Positions 48,143-59,824 are shown, numbered from the stretch's first letter. The stretch: 64,000 bases of DNA from Misgurnus anguillicaudatus (GCF_027580225.2 NC_073358.2:30716501-30780500), one strand, 5' to 3'. A program made the numbers and translations. The notes: generated by a model not told the origin, from the letters alone.

Positions 48143-49682
48143 GGTAACAATTTACTTGAAGGGGTTTTAAATAGACTGACATGACACCTTCATAATCATG
48201 ACATGACACGTGTTATGAACATGAAGGAGATCTTATGCACATTTATGACAACGATCATTAAGTGTCATTTGTTCAGTTATGTCATTTTTTATGCAAAGAT
48301 GACATTGTTAGAAATGTCTTTGTTATGACTTGACATAAACCAATACATCATAACTTGTCATAAATCTGTCATAAACATGACATAGCAGAATAATGATCAA
48401 ACTTAAGAAACTACCTAGCTTTATGGGTTAACGTTACATTAAACTGTCCATAGACTTTAAAAAAGATGAAAGACCCCTGTTCGCTCTCTTCCATTGGTGA
48501 AAAGTGAAGCCGTCAGTGTCCCGATATGGCGCTGACATCTTGGGTCTTGAGTCTGCGCAGAAGCGATTTCGGGACCAGTCCTGCGCAGTAGTGAACAGGA
48601 CGTAAAGCCGCGAAATCAAGACCCCGCTCTCGCAGAACGCGCATATCACACTATATCACAGCTGTCAATCATGACGTGACACCACCGTTTTTATATCATT
48701 AAATAACCAACTAAACACAAACTTTTTTTTAAAAACAAACATTTGAATTTACATCAGCGTGATCAACACTACAGTAAATGACAGAAACCAGCTTCGGAAA
48801 AAAGATAATTGAAGTGTAATTAAATTTTTTAGTCTCAAGTCCCATTGAATAACATGGGGAGGCGGGGTTTATGACCTATACAGGGACCAGACAATGGGGG
48901 GCGATCGAGACGTTTTGGCTTCACTTTTCAGGGCTTGTGCGGCATGCTTGAAACTGTCATTTAAATGTCATTAAGAGTTAATATTGTCAAATAATTTTAA
49001 ATACCTTAACAAAATGCAACAGACACGTCAAAATATTATACTTACGTTTATGTATGTGCACAATACATAACAAAACTGACAACTAACAAAGCTTGTTCTT
49101 CCTCACACAGAGAGTTCTAAATTTTTCTGACATTAAATTCATGTAATAACCTGTTTTTCCAGTTATATGGACCCAACGGTGCATGGCTTAATCCATTATT
49201 ATACTGATTTCATTTAATTTTAGGTGATTCGGTCTCCAAATGCAATAAAATATGATTTTAGCAATTTTAATTAGTATTATTAATTATTATTAAATGATTG
49301 ATTTTATCATGGAGGAAACAAACAAAAAAATTGAAGAATATTCATGATGCTGTTATAAAACTATTTAACTATTGAGTATATGACATTTTAACGACAAATC
49401 CATTTACTGTAATACTGTAAAAGGTGGTCAGATATGTTGTCTTGGTAATGTCAAATTGTCATGACAAGTTATGATATATTGGTTAATGTCAAGTTGTCAT
49501 AACAAAGACATCTCAAACAATGTCATCTTTGCATTAAAAATGGCATAATTGAACGAATGACACTTAATGACAGTTGTCATAAATGTGCATAAAATCTCCT
49601 TCATGTTCATAGCACGTGTCATGTCATGATTATGAATGTGTCATGTCAGTCTTATGAACAACCCTTCAAGTAAAGTGTTACC
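48143..49682. mobile_element. Long-TIR element with GGTAACA / TGTTACC-type ends
   Basis: The left arm (48143-48415) and right arm (about 49430-49682) are imperfect reverse complements: AATTTACTTGAAGGGG against CCCTTCAAGTAAAGTG, GACATGACAC against GTGTCATGTC, and ATGAACATGAAGGAGAT against its complement. Flanks AAATGTTG and GAATGTTG match at 7 of 8, suggesting hAT-like insertion. The middle contains another repeat (48445-48950) and AT-rich DNA. Confidence 0.75.
48445..48950. repeat. Interspersed repeat nested in the long-TIR element
   Basis: Begins GTCCATAGACTTTAAAAAAG, includes GATATGGCGCTGACATCTTG, TCAATCATGACGTGACACC and CATCAGCGTGATCAA, and ends GGCGATCGAGACG, then GGCTTCACTTTTCAGGG. I recall this as a common cyprinid repeat. 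Part resembles 16352-16890 (CATAGAC start). The 71-codon minus frame is not a gene. Confidence 0.5.
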
Positions 49683-50219
49683 GAATGTTGTGTGCATGGT
49701 GCATTGGTGTGTTTGGAGTATAAAAATCACACACTGTAATATTACCTGTGACCTTTTTGTTTTTCTATGCATTTTTCGCATATTCAAATAAAACACAGAT
49801 TCCTCTGCCATTTTGCCCAAAACATGCTAACTAACATCAGCCAAAATAAACAGCTTTCTTTTTACCAATAGCTAACAGTCGCTGAGTCACAAGTTTCCCT
49901 CATCTCCTGAGCCCATTTGGCCTGATGGGATAGCAAAGTCTCCACCCATGGTGGCACACGACTCAGAATCTCAGCAGGTGCAGTAGGTCATCCGGGGATT
50001 GTATCACAAATACTGTTTAGATATCCAACTTATTTAACATACTGCTTTTGAAATACTATGTAGCAGGCATGCAAATGTGGATGGTGGGTAGGAAAGAGAG
50101 GAAATAGGACAGTGGAAAACATGTAAGAAAAGAGAAGATAAGAGCACAAGGGGGCAGTAGAGAGAGAAAAAAAGATTGTATGGGGGGAGGGAAAAAAGAA
50201 AGAGAGCATGAATGGGAGA

Positions 50220-50450
50220 CAGAAAGAGAGAGAGAGAGTTTCCTCCGCTCCGCCCTTCCCAGAAAAGAACCGGCAGCCGTTGGGCTGCTCAGTTCACTGG
50301 GCGAGCGTGAGAGAGAGAGAAAACCGGAGCGAGGGAAACATTCAGTGGCGTGAAAGAGAAAAATGAGAGACGCCCAGCAGATTGCATCCCATCTCCTCCC
50401 TCATTCTCTCCAGGGTTCGACTGCTGCACACTGAATTCACATGATGACTG
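50220..50450 (+). promoter_or_regulatory. dab2ip: Probable alternative promoter / non-coding first exon of dab2ip
   Basis: A CpG-containing, purine-rich block (CTCCGCTCCGCCC, AACCGGCAGCCG, GGGCGAGCG, AACCGGAGCGAGG) ends in a consensus donor GATGACTG then GTGAGAGC at 50451. It lies in intron 3 on the gene's strand, where mammalian DAB2IP also starts shorter isoforms. An ATG at 50363 opens a 23-codon frame closed by TGA at 50432. A second short start, ATGATG at 50441, crosses the donor in phase 1, which does not fit the phase-2 junction after exon 3. Translation of such a transcript would therefore have to start inside the next exon. This is inference; no transcript evidence is available. Confidence 0.5.
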
Positions 50451-51362
50451 GTGAGAGCTCAGCTGTTGACATGATCTGCCTCTTTTATTTGCTTTGAATG
50501 TTTTTAGTGTATGTTACTCTATTGGTAATGTATGTGACTGTGCAAACTGCATGCCTGATATGTACACTCTTATATTAACATGCTGTGGTCTGAACGTCTA
50601 TGTGTTCCAGTCTGTGTTTGTGCGAGAGATGGGGGATGTTGGTCACATTAGATGTTCTGGGTCATTGGACTTATGTGGTTAAATTATGATGCCATTGTCA
50701 TTTGGAGTCACACACATCTGCCTGTGTGTGTGTTTTTGTAAGTAAAGCTCCTTTCTTTTTGAAGGGTGTATTTATACAGCTCTCTTGTTGCTTGATAAGT
50801 AAAGTCATTTACTGAAGGATGTTGCCTGTTCATTGCAGTCTGTTCGTTGTTGATTTCTTTGGTTGGTTGTTTGGCTTTTACCTGCCATAGATGGCTTGGG
50901 GTTATGAACTTTTCGCAAGCTGTCAGTTTGCGTATGAATGTGTGTGTACATGTTTCCCGTCTGTAATTACATTTTAGTTGCACAGCTGCTCTCATTCATA
51001 ACATTGAATCACACACACATACATAGCACAGACTCATCTCCCTCATTGGATTTATTAATTTGAAACTTGATTTTCTGAATAACTAAATTCAAACACTGAA
51101 AACCCTTATACGTACTAGAAAATATATAGCAATTTTCTACAGCTTATATGGCGCAAAATTTTAAATGATTTATTTGAGCCAGTGATTTTCCAAGAATTGG
51201 TTTACAAATGGTCTGAATGATTCAGCAGCAAATCACAAATTACTGGAAAGGTCATGAAGATTCATTGGTCAGAAAAGTCTGGGAAATCTTTGTTTACTGT
51301 CATATTAAATAACATTTACTTCATGGTGCCATAGAAAAACAGTTTTTGGCTCAATTGTTCCA

Positions 51363-51643
51363 TTAAAGGGATAGTTCACCCAAAAATGAAAATTCTATCA
51401 TCAATTACTCACTCCAATGTTGTTACAAACCCATATAAATTTGTTTGTTCTGATGAACACAAAGGAAAATATTTTGAGGAATGTTTATACCAAACCGTTC
51501 GTGGGCCCCATTCACTTCCATAGTGAGAAAATAATACTATGGAAGTAAATGGGGTCTAAGAATTTGAACGATTCATCAGAACAAAAATGTATACGGGTTT
51601 GTAACAACAATTATTTTCTTTTTTTTGTGAACTATCCCTTTAA
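51363..51643. mobile_element. MITE, TTAAAGGGATAGTTCACCC family (copy 1)
   Basis: Left TTAAAGGGATAGTTCACCC and right GTGAACTATCCCTTTAA are inverted repeats with TTAA at both edges. Longer arms carry TTGTTACAAACCC / GGGTTTGTAACAA, TCTGATGAACA / GATTCATCAGA and ACTTCCATAGT / ACTATGGAAGT. This type is extremely common in cyprinids. Related ends appear at 63503-63959. Confidence 0.9.
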
Positions 51644-51675
51644 GAACCTTTAACATCTGAAGAACGTTTCTGTTT

Positions 51676-52296
51676 TAAAAAAAATGCTCATTTTCCAGCT
51701 CCCCTTAAGTTAAACATTTGATTTTTACCGTTTTGGAATCCATTCAGCTGATCTCCGGGTCTGGCGCTAGCACTTTTAGCATAGCTTAGCATAATCCATT
51801 GAATCTGATTAGACCATTAGCATCGCACAAAAATAACTAAAGAGATTCAATATTTCTCCTATTTAAAACTTGACTCTTCTGTAGTTACATCGTGGACGAA
51901 AACCGACAGAAAATTAAAAGTTGCGATTTTCTAGATCGATATGGCTATATACTCTCATTCTGGCATAATAATCAAGGACTTTGCTGCCGTAACATGGCTG
52001 CAGCAGGCGCAATGGTATTACGCAGTGCTTGAAAATAGTCCCCTTGGTAACTTTCAATAGCAGGGGACTATTTTCGGGCACTGCGTAATATCATTTTATA
52101 AAGGAGAAATATTGAAACGTATTAGTTACGTATTTTTGAGCGTGATGCTAATGGTCTAATCAGATTCAATGGATTATGCTAAGCTATGCTAAAAATGGTA
52201 CCGCCAGACCCGGAGATCGTCTGAATGGATTGCAAAACTGTAAAAATCAAATGAGCTGGAAAATGAGCATATTTTCAAAAAAAGTTTCCCTTTAAG
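51676..52296. mobile_element. Fold-back MITE with GATCTCCGGGTCTGGC arms
   Basis: Left arm (51676 to about 51845) contains ATGCTCATTTTCCAGCT, GATCTCCGGGTCTGGC and AGCTTAGCATAATCCATTGA. The right arm (about 52135-52290) repeats these reversed. The loop includes GGACTATTTTCGGGCACTGC and its partner GTGCTTGAAAATAGTCC, forming an inner hairpin. No coding potential. Confidence 0.85.
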
Positions 52297-52340
52297 GACC
52301 TTTTTTTAATAGTGTAAACAATGTAAACAAGAACCAGCTT

Positions 52341-52590
52341 GGGGCAGTTGTAGTCTAGTGGTTAGAAAGTTGGTCTGAAACTGGAGAGTTGCTGGTTCAA
52401 GTCTCATGGCCGGCAAGTTGCGACTGAGGTGCCCTTGAACAAGGCGCCTTAACCCCATTTGCTTCCTGGGCGCTGTGGGAATAGCTGCCCTCTGCTCTGG
52501 GTGTGTGTGTGTACACCACTCACAGGGATGGGTTAGAGGTCACATTTCAAGTATGTGTTCTATACTTGAGAAATATGTCGCTTTCACTTC
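52341..52590 (+). mobile_element. tRNA-derived SINE (plus strand)
   Basis: GGGGCAGTTGTAGTCTAGTG then GTTAGAAAG (A-box-like) and GCTGGTTCAAGTCTC (B-box-like) form a Pol III promoter. These are followed by the core GACTGAGGTGCCCTTGAACA, CCTGGGCGCTGTGGG, GCTGCCCTCTGCTCTGGG, a short GT run and TCGCTTTCACTTC. Same family as 35977-36235 (minus). V-SINE/HAmo-like from memory. The first about 70 nt is tRNA-like but not a working tRNA gene. Confidence 0.88.
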
Positions 52591-52599
52591 ATTTGCATG

Positions 52600-54309
52600 A
52601 AGAACATTATAAGGTTACCTGACGAACGTATCTACAGTGTATATAAATACATAGGATAAATGCCAGTGAATAAGATCTATCAATTGTTCTAGCAACAAAT
52701 TGCAGAGGCTTGGCTCTATAATGTACAGTAAAAGCTCAGTCTTGTATTATCAAAGGTCCCTTTACTAAAAAAGGGAACGTGCAAGGAAACCCAAAATGAT
52801 TTTATCAACACCTCTAAACTGAGAAGATGAGGAAATTTAGAGATACTGTGGAGAAGAATGGTGTGAAAATAGAGGAAGGGATGAGGAGAGATTATCTCCT
52901 CAGTACCAGCTGTTGGTCCACATCTCCGCAGCATTACTGGAATTTTGAAATGGAGCTGTTATGTGTGATTGGAGGATAAATAAGGCATTAAAAAAACAAT
53001 AGTACTATACTATAAAATGTTTTTGAAACTTGAAATAGACTCTGCAGGTCATCTCTCTCTCTCTTTTTCTTCGAGACTCTCTGTAATTGCACTGTCATGA
53101 CCAATCTTTCTCTTATATTGATTTGTTGTGCACTGTTGAGGCGTGTCGACGTCTTAAGTCTCCTGGAACATCAGGAAAATGGTAAGGTGATGTCTTCAGA
53201 GGATAGCAGGTCATGTTTACCATAATTTTGACATGTTCTGTATGTTTGGATAAAGAGGTGAAGACTTTGGCGAAACTGGACAGAAAGTGAGAGACACAGA
53301 ATCCACAGAGAGACAGATGTTGTCCCAAAGAGTCGGATCAATACGAAGGCCCACAATCTTCCAATATGGGAGGCCAGCCAAAGAGACAGAGAGACGACAG
53401 GCTAAGATGGTGCCATAGAAAGCATGTCTATTTTGACTGATCTGGGTTGCATGTAGGACACGCTTAAAATGGAATGCTACCATATTTGTTAGTGTTACGC
53501 CTCGAGATAAATAAGGAGGAATTTTATCAAGACGTTTTAGAAAAGTTATTCCTGTCGTGTGAGGCTGGAGCAAAGGAGGCCATCGAAGACAAACAACAAC
53601 ATCACAAAAAGAAAATAATGAATTAAGGATGAAAGGAACTGAACAGAAAGAGAGTCAACATTACACCATTTGCAATGGCTGGATTTTGTTTAAAATCATC
53701 CGACATGTGAACGTATTTATCTTCACTATGTTGTTTTTCTTTGTGCAAGAAAATCTCCAGCATGTTTTAGCTTAAATTGGAGCCAGGCAGGGATTCTTTC
53801 CTATGTGACAGATAAGAAATGTCTGCTGGATAAAACAAATAGGGTATGAAACAGGTCTTTTGGTTAAGAAAAAGGTGACCCGTGCTGTCGAAATGAGTTG
53901 GAATGTACACAGTCTAATTTTAAGTTTCAGGCAAAAGAAGTGATACATTTTGATTTTGGTAGAATTTGAGGTTTTTATAAAAATAAGTATATTGAGCCGT
54001 CGTCTAGGGATCCTAATGCTCTGAATAGTAATTATATTTATTTTGTTTATTTTCTGAGAGCCGCATCTTCCTAAATTTTAATTTCAAAGGATGGACAACC
54101 ATCGGAAGCACTTGCGCCAGGGCTGTCACCAGAACATTGACATACAATGACAACAAAACACATACCCTCACGCCTATACACGTTGTCTTCTGTTCCACCA
54201 ACAACGCAATAATAATAAAAATTTACATTGTAGCAATTAAACAAACATGATCTGCAGCATATTAAGTTAAAGTGTACTCGCCTAAAGCTAAGCATAGAGG
54301 GTTGTCGAA
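52600..54309 (+). other. dab2ip intron 3, no feature supported
   Basis: A 118-codon minus-strand frame (53217-53573) is the longest open stretch here. It has no recognisable domain and unremarkable codon use. No repeat termini were found. Confidence 0.35.
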
Positions 54310-55373
54310 ATTAGTATCATTTGACATACAACAACGTTGGAACGGTCCTCTTTCTACACACTTGTAAACACTGGGACGTAGTTTCGATACGTCATCCGTG
54401 ACCTCTTGACGTGATGACATATTACGTGAGGTCGTGCTGGCGTGTCACAGGACTGGAAGAAGATGAGAAGTTGTGGTTTAAAAGTGCATATTTTTTCTTT
54501 TTCTTGCCAAAAATGACAATTGTTTCGCTAGACCCTTATGCCTCGTTTAAGGGCGCACTCACATTATCCAAACCAAACCAAACCATGCCCCAGCGCGTTT
54601 GTCACCCCTCCCTACTCCCCCAGGTGCACGCACTCACACTGTACTTTTTATCGATCCGAGTCCGGGCGCGCTTTCGTCATTAAAATGCGATTGTTTTGAA
54701 AAAAGCAGGAAGTAAAGCTCTCTCTTAACACTGGAACCCACCGTAATGATAAGTCTGTGTTTTTTTTATTCGGAGTCGTTTGGTGCGCGATTACAGACAG
54801 CCTTCTCACATGTCATCATATTGCTTAGTTGATCTGTCACGTGCGCAGCTCGGACATTCACGTAACCCTGCTGCGCGCATCAAAAGGTTTTTACGGCGGC
54901 AGATGAAGGTGAGTGGTCGCGCAGCTGACGTCTTCACCTTTTGAATCGCGCTCAGGCGCGAATGCGCTCACACCACAGCCTTCCGCGCCTGAGCCCAAGT
55001 GAACCGCGCTCCGGCCCACCTCTGCAACACGGCCGTGGCGCGATTAACCAATCCGCGCCCGGGCGCGGAACAGAGCGATCACACTTGTCAAACAAACCAG
55101 GCTTTGGGGGTCAAACGCGCCCGAGCGCGGTTTGGTTTGGATAGTGTGAGTGCGCCCTAAGATCGTTTAGAGTCCTTTGAAAGTGCAATTTTGAACTACA
55201 TTAAAACTTAACTACGTTAAGTATTGGGGTCCATTATAGTTTATTAAAATGAGAAAAATCCTGGAATGTTTTCCTCAAAAAACATAATTTCTTCTCGACA
55301 TCAACATTTTTGATGACATGGTGCTGAGTAAATTATCTGGATTTTTTTTAAAAAAAATTTACTAATCCTTTAA
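54310..55373. mobile_element. Fold-back element (family F, copy 2), left arm lost, interrupted
   Basis: Starts in the centre of the family F sequence (ACAACAACGTTGGAACGGTC, CACTTGTAAACACTGGGACG, GACCTCTTGACG) and continues into the right arm (AAAAATGACAATTGTTTCGC, ATTTCTTCTCG), to TTTACTAATCCTTTAA at 55373. It is split by a 607-bp element at 54551-55157. Copy 1 is at 29264-30093 with the opposite end missing. Confidence 0.78.
54551..55157. mobile_element. 607-bp MITE, TAA duplication, nested in family F copy 2
   Basis: Ends GGGCGCACTCACATTATCC and GGATAGTGTGAGTGCGCCC, inverted repeats with one mismatch, extended by CCAAACC / GGTTTGG. Both sides are flanked by TAA (54548-54550 and 55158-55160). 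The TAA duplication indicates PIF/Harbinger-type mobilisation. The interior is strikingly GC- and CpG-rich (GCGCGAATGCGCTC, CGCGCCCGGGCGCGG) against AT-rich flanks. The 67-codon frame inside is not a gene. Confidence 0.88.
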
Positions 55374-56350
55374 GACTTACAATGCTTACAATGCACAGCT
55401 GCGCGGAAGGAATAACGAGTGATATATAAACCTTACAGCATACCCCATAAAAACCATCTTATATCATCTATATCTACTATGTACCATACTACAAACAAAC
55501 TCTTCATTTTAATAAACAGGACATCTAAAACAAAATATAAACGTATTAAAAGGCAATACTGCTGGAGACTTGCCATTGGCTGTATTTGAATAAATAATGA
55601 GGTGAGTCTAAGAAAGGAAAGCAGGAAATATTTTAGGGATGTTTTATTATAAATATAACTTTGTTTCATATTATTATATTTTATATCATTATGTTTAATG
55701 TAATAATGTGTTAAATTGTCTGGTTTAAATTTTGATGATGCTTTTTTCCAAGTCACCGTTGTAATCCGATCCTTTACTGCAGTTAAATACTGCTGAAGAG
55801 AGCGTTCAATGACCGAGAGAGAGAGAGAGAGAGCAATAGCGCAAGCTCATACGTAATGAAAATTATCAAGTTTACATCAGTATTTTTGTCTTAAATAATA
55901 AGTATGACCATAGGATTAGGGGGGCATGCTGTGTCATCTGGGGGGGGTACTGCCCCTAATGCCCCCACCTTGCTAACGTGCATCTGACGTTTTGGGAAAA
56001 TACAGTGAAGTTGTTTGATGTTAAAAGTTTTATTAAGAAAGATAAAGTGCAGGACCAGATTGATGTTATTAAGAGTTATTAAGAACGATAAGACAGCTAA
56101 ACCATTTTACTTGGACTGACGTTAATTTTTTTCAAGTTTTCTTCAAATTTACCCTTGACTTCAAACAGATGTAGCGCTGTCCAACAAATCATACATACTT
56201 TTGTAGGTTGTTTAATAAAGATATAAATATAAAATTAAGCAACTCATTTTTTGAAAATTTGCTCATTTCACTCAATTTGCCAGGATATATTAATTTCTTT
56301 AATAAAGTAGAAGTGTCTTATCACACATTTTGTATATATAAACCATTTTA
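55374..56350 (+). other. dab2ip intron 3, AT-rich
   Basis: Contains a (GA)n run at about 55817-55834 and a G-rich patch (GGGGGGGTACTGCCCC) at about 55940. A 107-codon minus frame (55433-55756) is low-complexity chance. Nothing else identified. Confidence 0.35.
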
Positions 56351-57387
56351 GGCAAGGCAAGGCAAGGCAAGGCAAAGTTTATTTGTATAGCACATTTCAT
56401 ACACAAAGGTCATTCAAAGTGCTTTACATAGAAATGAGAAAACAAAAATCAAAGATACATGAATTTGAAATATCAATTAAAAGAAAATAAAGGTGATTTT
56501 AATAAAAACTGTTTAAATGTGTGAAAAAGAATAAAACAGGAATAAAAGTATAAAACAGTTAAAAATAAGAATAAAAACAAGAGAAATAGAAAATAATTAA
56601 AATAGTGCATATATAATATAGTGCAATCAGTTCGGACGCAGCATAGTGCTCATTCAGTAAATGCATAGCTAAACAGATGTGTTTTGAGTCTGGATTTGAA
56701 TGTGGCTACTGTTGGAGCACATCTGATCTCTTCTGGAAGCTGGTTCCAGCTGCGACTGGCATAATAGCTAAAAGCTGACTCTCCTTGCTTTGAGTGAACC
56801 CTTGGTATTTCTAGCTGATGTGATCCTAATGATCTGAGTGATCTGATAGGTTTGTATTCAATGAGCATATCAGCAATGTATTGAGGTCCTAGTCCAATGA
56901 GTGATTTATATACCATTAATAATACTTTAAAATCAATCCTAAATGTAACTGGTAGCCAGTGTAGAGACCTGAGGACTGGTGTGATATGTTCATATTTTCT
57001 GGTTCTGCTCAGAATCCTGGCAGCAGCGTTCTGAATGAGCTGGAGCTGTCTAATGGTCTTTTTGGGAAGGCCAGTGAGGAGGCCATTACAATAATCCACC
57101 CTGCTGGTGATAAAAGCATGCACAAGTTTCTCTAAGTCTTGTCTGGAAACAAAGCATCTAATTCTTGCGATATTTTTGAGATGATAGTATGCTGATTTAG
57201 TTATTGCTTTGACATGACTGCTGAAACTAAGGTCAGACTCCAGAATCACACCAAGATTCCTGACTTGATTTTTAGTTGTTTGACCCCTAGCGTCAAGGTA
57301 TGCATTCACCTTGAGAACTTCATCTTTGTTTCCAAACGCAATTACTTCAGTTTTATCTTTGTTTAACTGAAGAAAGTTTTGGCACAT
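56351..57387 (-). mobile_element. 5'-truncated L2/CR1-like LINE
   Basis: Minus-strand non-LTR retrotransposon. It begins at about 57387 inside the reverse-transcriptase ORF, reads through an open 3' part of the ORF (stop at 56650), then about 300 bp of 3' untranslated DNA including GTAAAGCACTTTGAATGACC. It ends in about five CTTGC units (GGCAA on the plus strand, 56351-56375). Short-repeat tails instead of poly(A) are usual for L2/CR1-type LINEs. The start is lost, as expected from incomplete reverse transcription. Confidence 0.85.
56650..57387 (-). pseudogene. Carboxy-terminal part of LINE reverse transcriptase (L2/CR1-like), partial
   Basis: An open frame of 245 codons covering the end of the reverse-transcriptase palm/thumb and the carboxy-terminal region. 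Residue 1 is only an internal Met. NFLQLNKDKTEVIAFG (about residues 4-19) matches the LNxDKTE motif after the catalytic core. NLGVILESDLSF (about 44-55) and SRVDYCNGLLTGLP (about 94-107) are typical of L2/Rex-like polymerases, as are QNAAARI and LHWLPV further on. The upstream YxDD catalytic box and endonuclease are missing, so it cannot encode an active enzyme. The absence of stops over 738 bp suggests a fairly young copy. It is the longest open frame in the window but not a host gene. Confidence 0.88.
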
Positions 57388-58950
57388 TTTTTAGTAAAAA
57401 AAATGTGCCAAATGTGGAAAGTTTTTAGTAAAATTTAGAACCATATTTTTGTGAAAGATTTGTATTTTTTAAATCTACATTAATACTGTTAATTTTTGTT
57501 AAATTGCATTTTATAACATCCATAGGATTACCAAAGGTAGTGCCTATTTGTGGAGAATACCAGCAGCTTGTTGTAGCTACATCAGATTTAACCACAATCT
57601 TGTTCATAGATGCACACAATTCAACCATATTACGTTGCTTTGTTGCAGACGCACAAGTGCAACTACAATATACTTTTTTGACAGTAACTAGCAGATTGTA
57701 TTTATATTATGTTTTGCCCCTTTAAGTGGCCACATGAATAAAATATGTGTGTGCTGTGAGTTGTTGAGAAAAGCTTTTCTCTACAGGACAGTTACAGGAG
57801 ACTGTGGCACAAATAGGCAGCCTTCAATTGAAAATTCACTTCAATTCATCAATAATCCAATCACTTACACCTCAGGGAGTAGATGTATTTGACTGCGACA
57901 GGCTGTACTGTACAGTATGCAGATTTTCAGTCTGCCTAGGCGTGTGTACAGGCACGTGTGAGTGGATGTATGCCTTCTCATGTTATCCTCTCTATTGGGT
58001 TACTGTGCGGGTAAGCTGCTTTTCAGGCGGGTAGATAGAGGTGATGGATGGAAGAGGGAGGGGGAGTGGGGATGAGAGAGTTGAATAGATGGATGGACAG
58101 CACAGTTAATGGGTTGGCTTGGGCAGGGTGGCCTGCTGTGGTTATGCAATTCTTAAATCACTCACATGATGAATTGAGAAAAAGAGGAGACAAAGACAGA
58201 GAAATGATGCATGTTATTCAATTCCTACTTTCTCTTTTAATCAGTTTGATGGGTTTCATTGGCGTATGATGGCACATTTTTTCTGGTATTATTATAGTGA
58301 CACAAACCAATAAATGAGCAGGCACTGTGGACGTATTAGTTTATGGATCTCTGTATATGGGATCTAAAGGAGTCTATCTTCATATAGAAAAGAAGGATTT
58401 ATAAAAATACACATCTGTGTCATCTCTGTCCTCTGAATAAGTCTGCTTCTTGTTGAAGGTCAGTGAAGACTTCATGCCTCAACCTCATCACATCTGTCTC
58501 TGTTTCTTTCTCTCTCTCTTTCTTCTCTTTATTTTTTACGGGCATGAAAGCACCTGCCTGGAATGTTTCCTATTCAAGGCTGCATGTTTGTGCATGTCTT
58601 GTTTTGGTCTATAGAAGATAAGTGTTAAAAATAAAATGTTTCAGATAAAAGAAACTAATTGCTTCTTTAGAACCTTTGATCAGACACGCCATACAGTACC
58701 ATCATATTTACATGCACACTCATTTAAATTGTTCACATGATACCAAATATCAAGCAACAACTTTAAATTAATTTAATTCAATGGTATTTTTTCTGTGAAT
58801 AATTAAGAATTATTGCAGTATTCACTGTGATTGATTTATGTTTTCTAATTTTATTTAGCTTTGCATGTCAATGAGTGTGTGCTTTTTGCATACTGCATGC
58901 ATTTTTAAAACAAGGAAGTGCCCAGTCCAAAACAACCTTTGGTTAGCCTT
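57388..58950 (+). other. dab2ip intron 3, no gene seen
   Basis: Intronic sequence with low-complexity purine runs (about 58024-58080) and pyrimidine runs (about 58500-58540). No coding exon or transposon ends that I can support. Confidence 0.35.
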
Positions 58951-59290
58951 TAACTGAATGCCCAATAAACACCCAGGGCTCGACTGTTTGCTTGTGATAA
59001 GACAAAGGCGTTTGTGTGGCATTGCCTTATTCATAGAGGATTTGTTCAGGCCAAGGCTAATTTGTTTACTGTTTAGCACATTTAGCCAATTTCTCTTGAG
59101 AATGACACGTCTTACCTCACTCTGTCATTGTGTTGAATTTCCCAGCATCCTTCACTCCATGTTTACTATCTTGGCACTGACTGCATCTTTATTTCCTTTT
59201 CATATGCATATGGAGAGGCTGGCATCCGTCACCCGTGTTTCTCTGCCATGATATAACTGTGAAATTGTCCATTTGGCCCAAGTGGGAATT
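58951..59290. other. Complex single-copy island in intron 3
   Basis: Balanced, high-complexity sequence with no repeats, including TTCATATGCATATGGAGAGG. Candidate conserved non-coding element or enhancer by appearance only. Frames of 74-97 codons lack motifs. Confidence 0.2.
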
Positions 59291-59824
59291 TTAGGTGTGA
59301 GGAGACTGCGTGTGGAAAGTGCTTGCATGAGAGCAGAATTTCATCCATCAAAATGCTATTAAAATAAATTGTGCAAATGTGAGTTTTTAGCACCGTGTCA
59401 TTTAAGGTCTGGAAAAAATGTTAGGGCAATCTGACATGCAGTATATTTTGAAATAATTTATTTTAAAGGTCACATAATTTTTTGGCTTTTCATGATAACT
59501 GAGGTCTAGGGGCTATGTAAGTACCATATAAATTTCAAAACAGTCATTTAACAGTCAAATGCACACAGCCTGCTTGAAGTAGCTGTGAAGTAAAACGCTT
59601 CTTTTTTACTTCCGTAAAATCGTGATGTCACAAATACACAGTCTCCGCCTTCAGTCTCCTCCCTGAGCACTGTCCACTGTCCACCGCCCCATCCCCTTTT
59701 TTGCCAAACAACCCCCAAGGGATATTGCATACCGGCTATGGGCCAGTGTAATTATAGGTGATTGTAGATTCCGTTCAGATCTGTATGTGTTGTTAGTATA
59801 TACGCGCAAATGCATGATGTTGCT

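Noticed and set aside
52341..52415. tRNA gene
   Set aside because: A-box and B-box are present, but the sequence continues into a SINE core and a second copy exists at 35977-36235; it is a tRNA-derived SINE head.
53217..53573. 118-codon minus-strand frame followed by a donor-like GTAAAC
   Set aside because: No recognisable protein family and no acceptor or codon bias to support an exon; left as unexplained intronic DNA.
54941..55144. 67-codon Arg/Pro-rich frame
   Set aside because: Entirely within the GC-rich nested MITE and its inverted ends.
55433..55756. 107-codon minus-strand frame
   Set aside because: Low-complexity AT-rich translation (Lys, Asn, Ile, Tyr) without motif.
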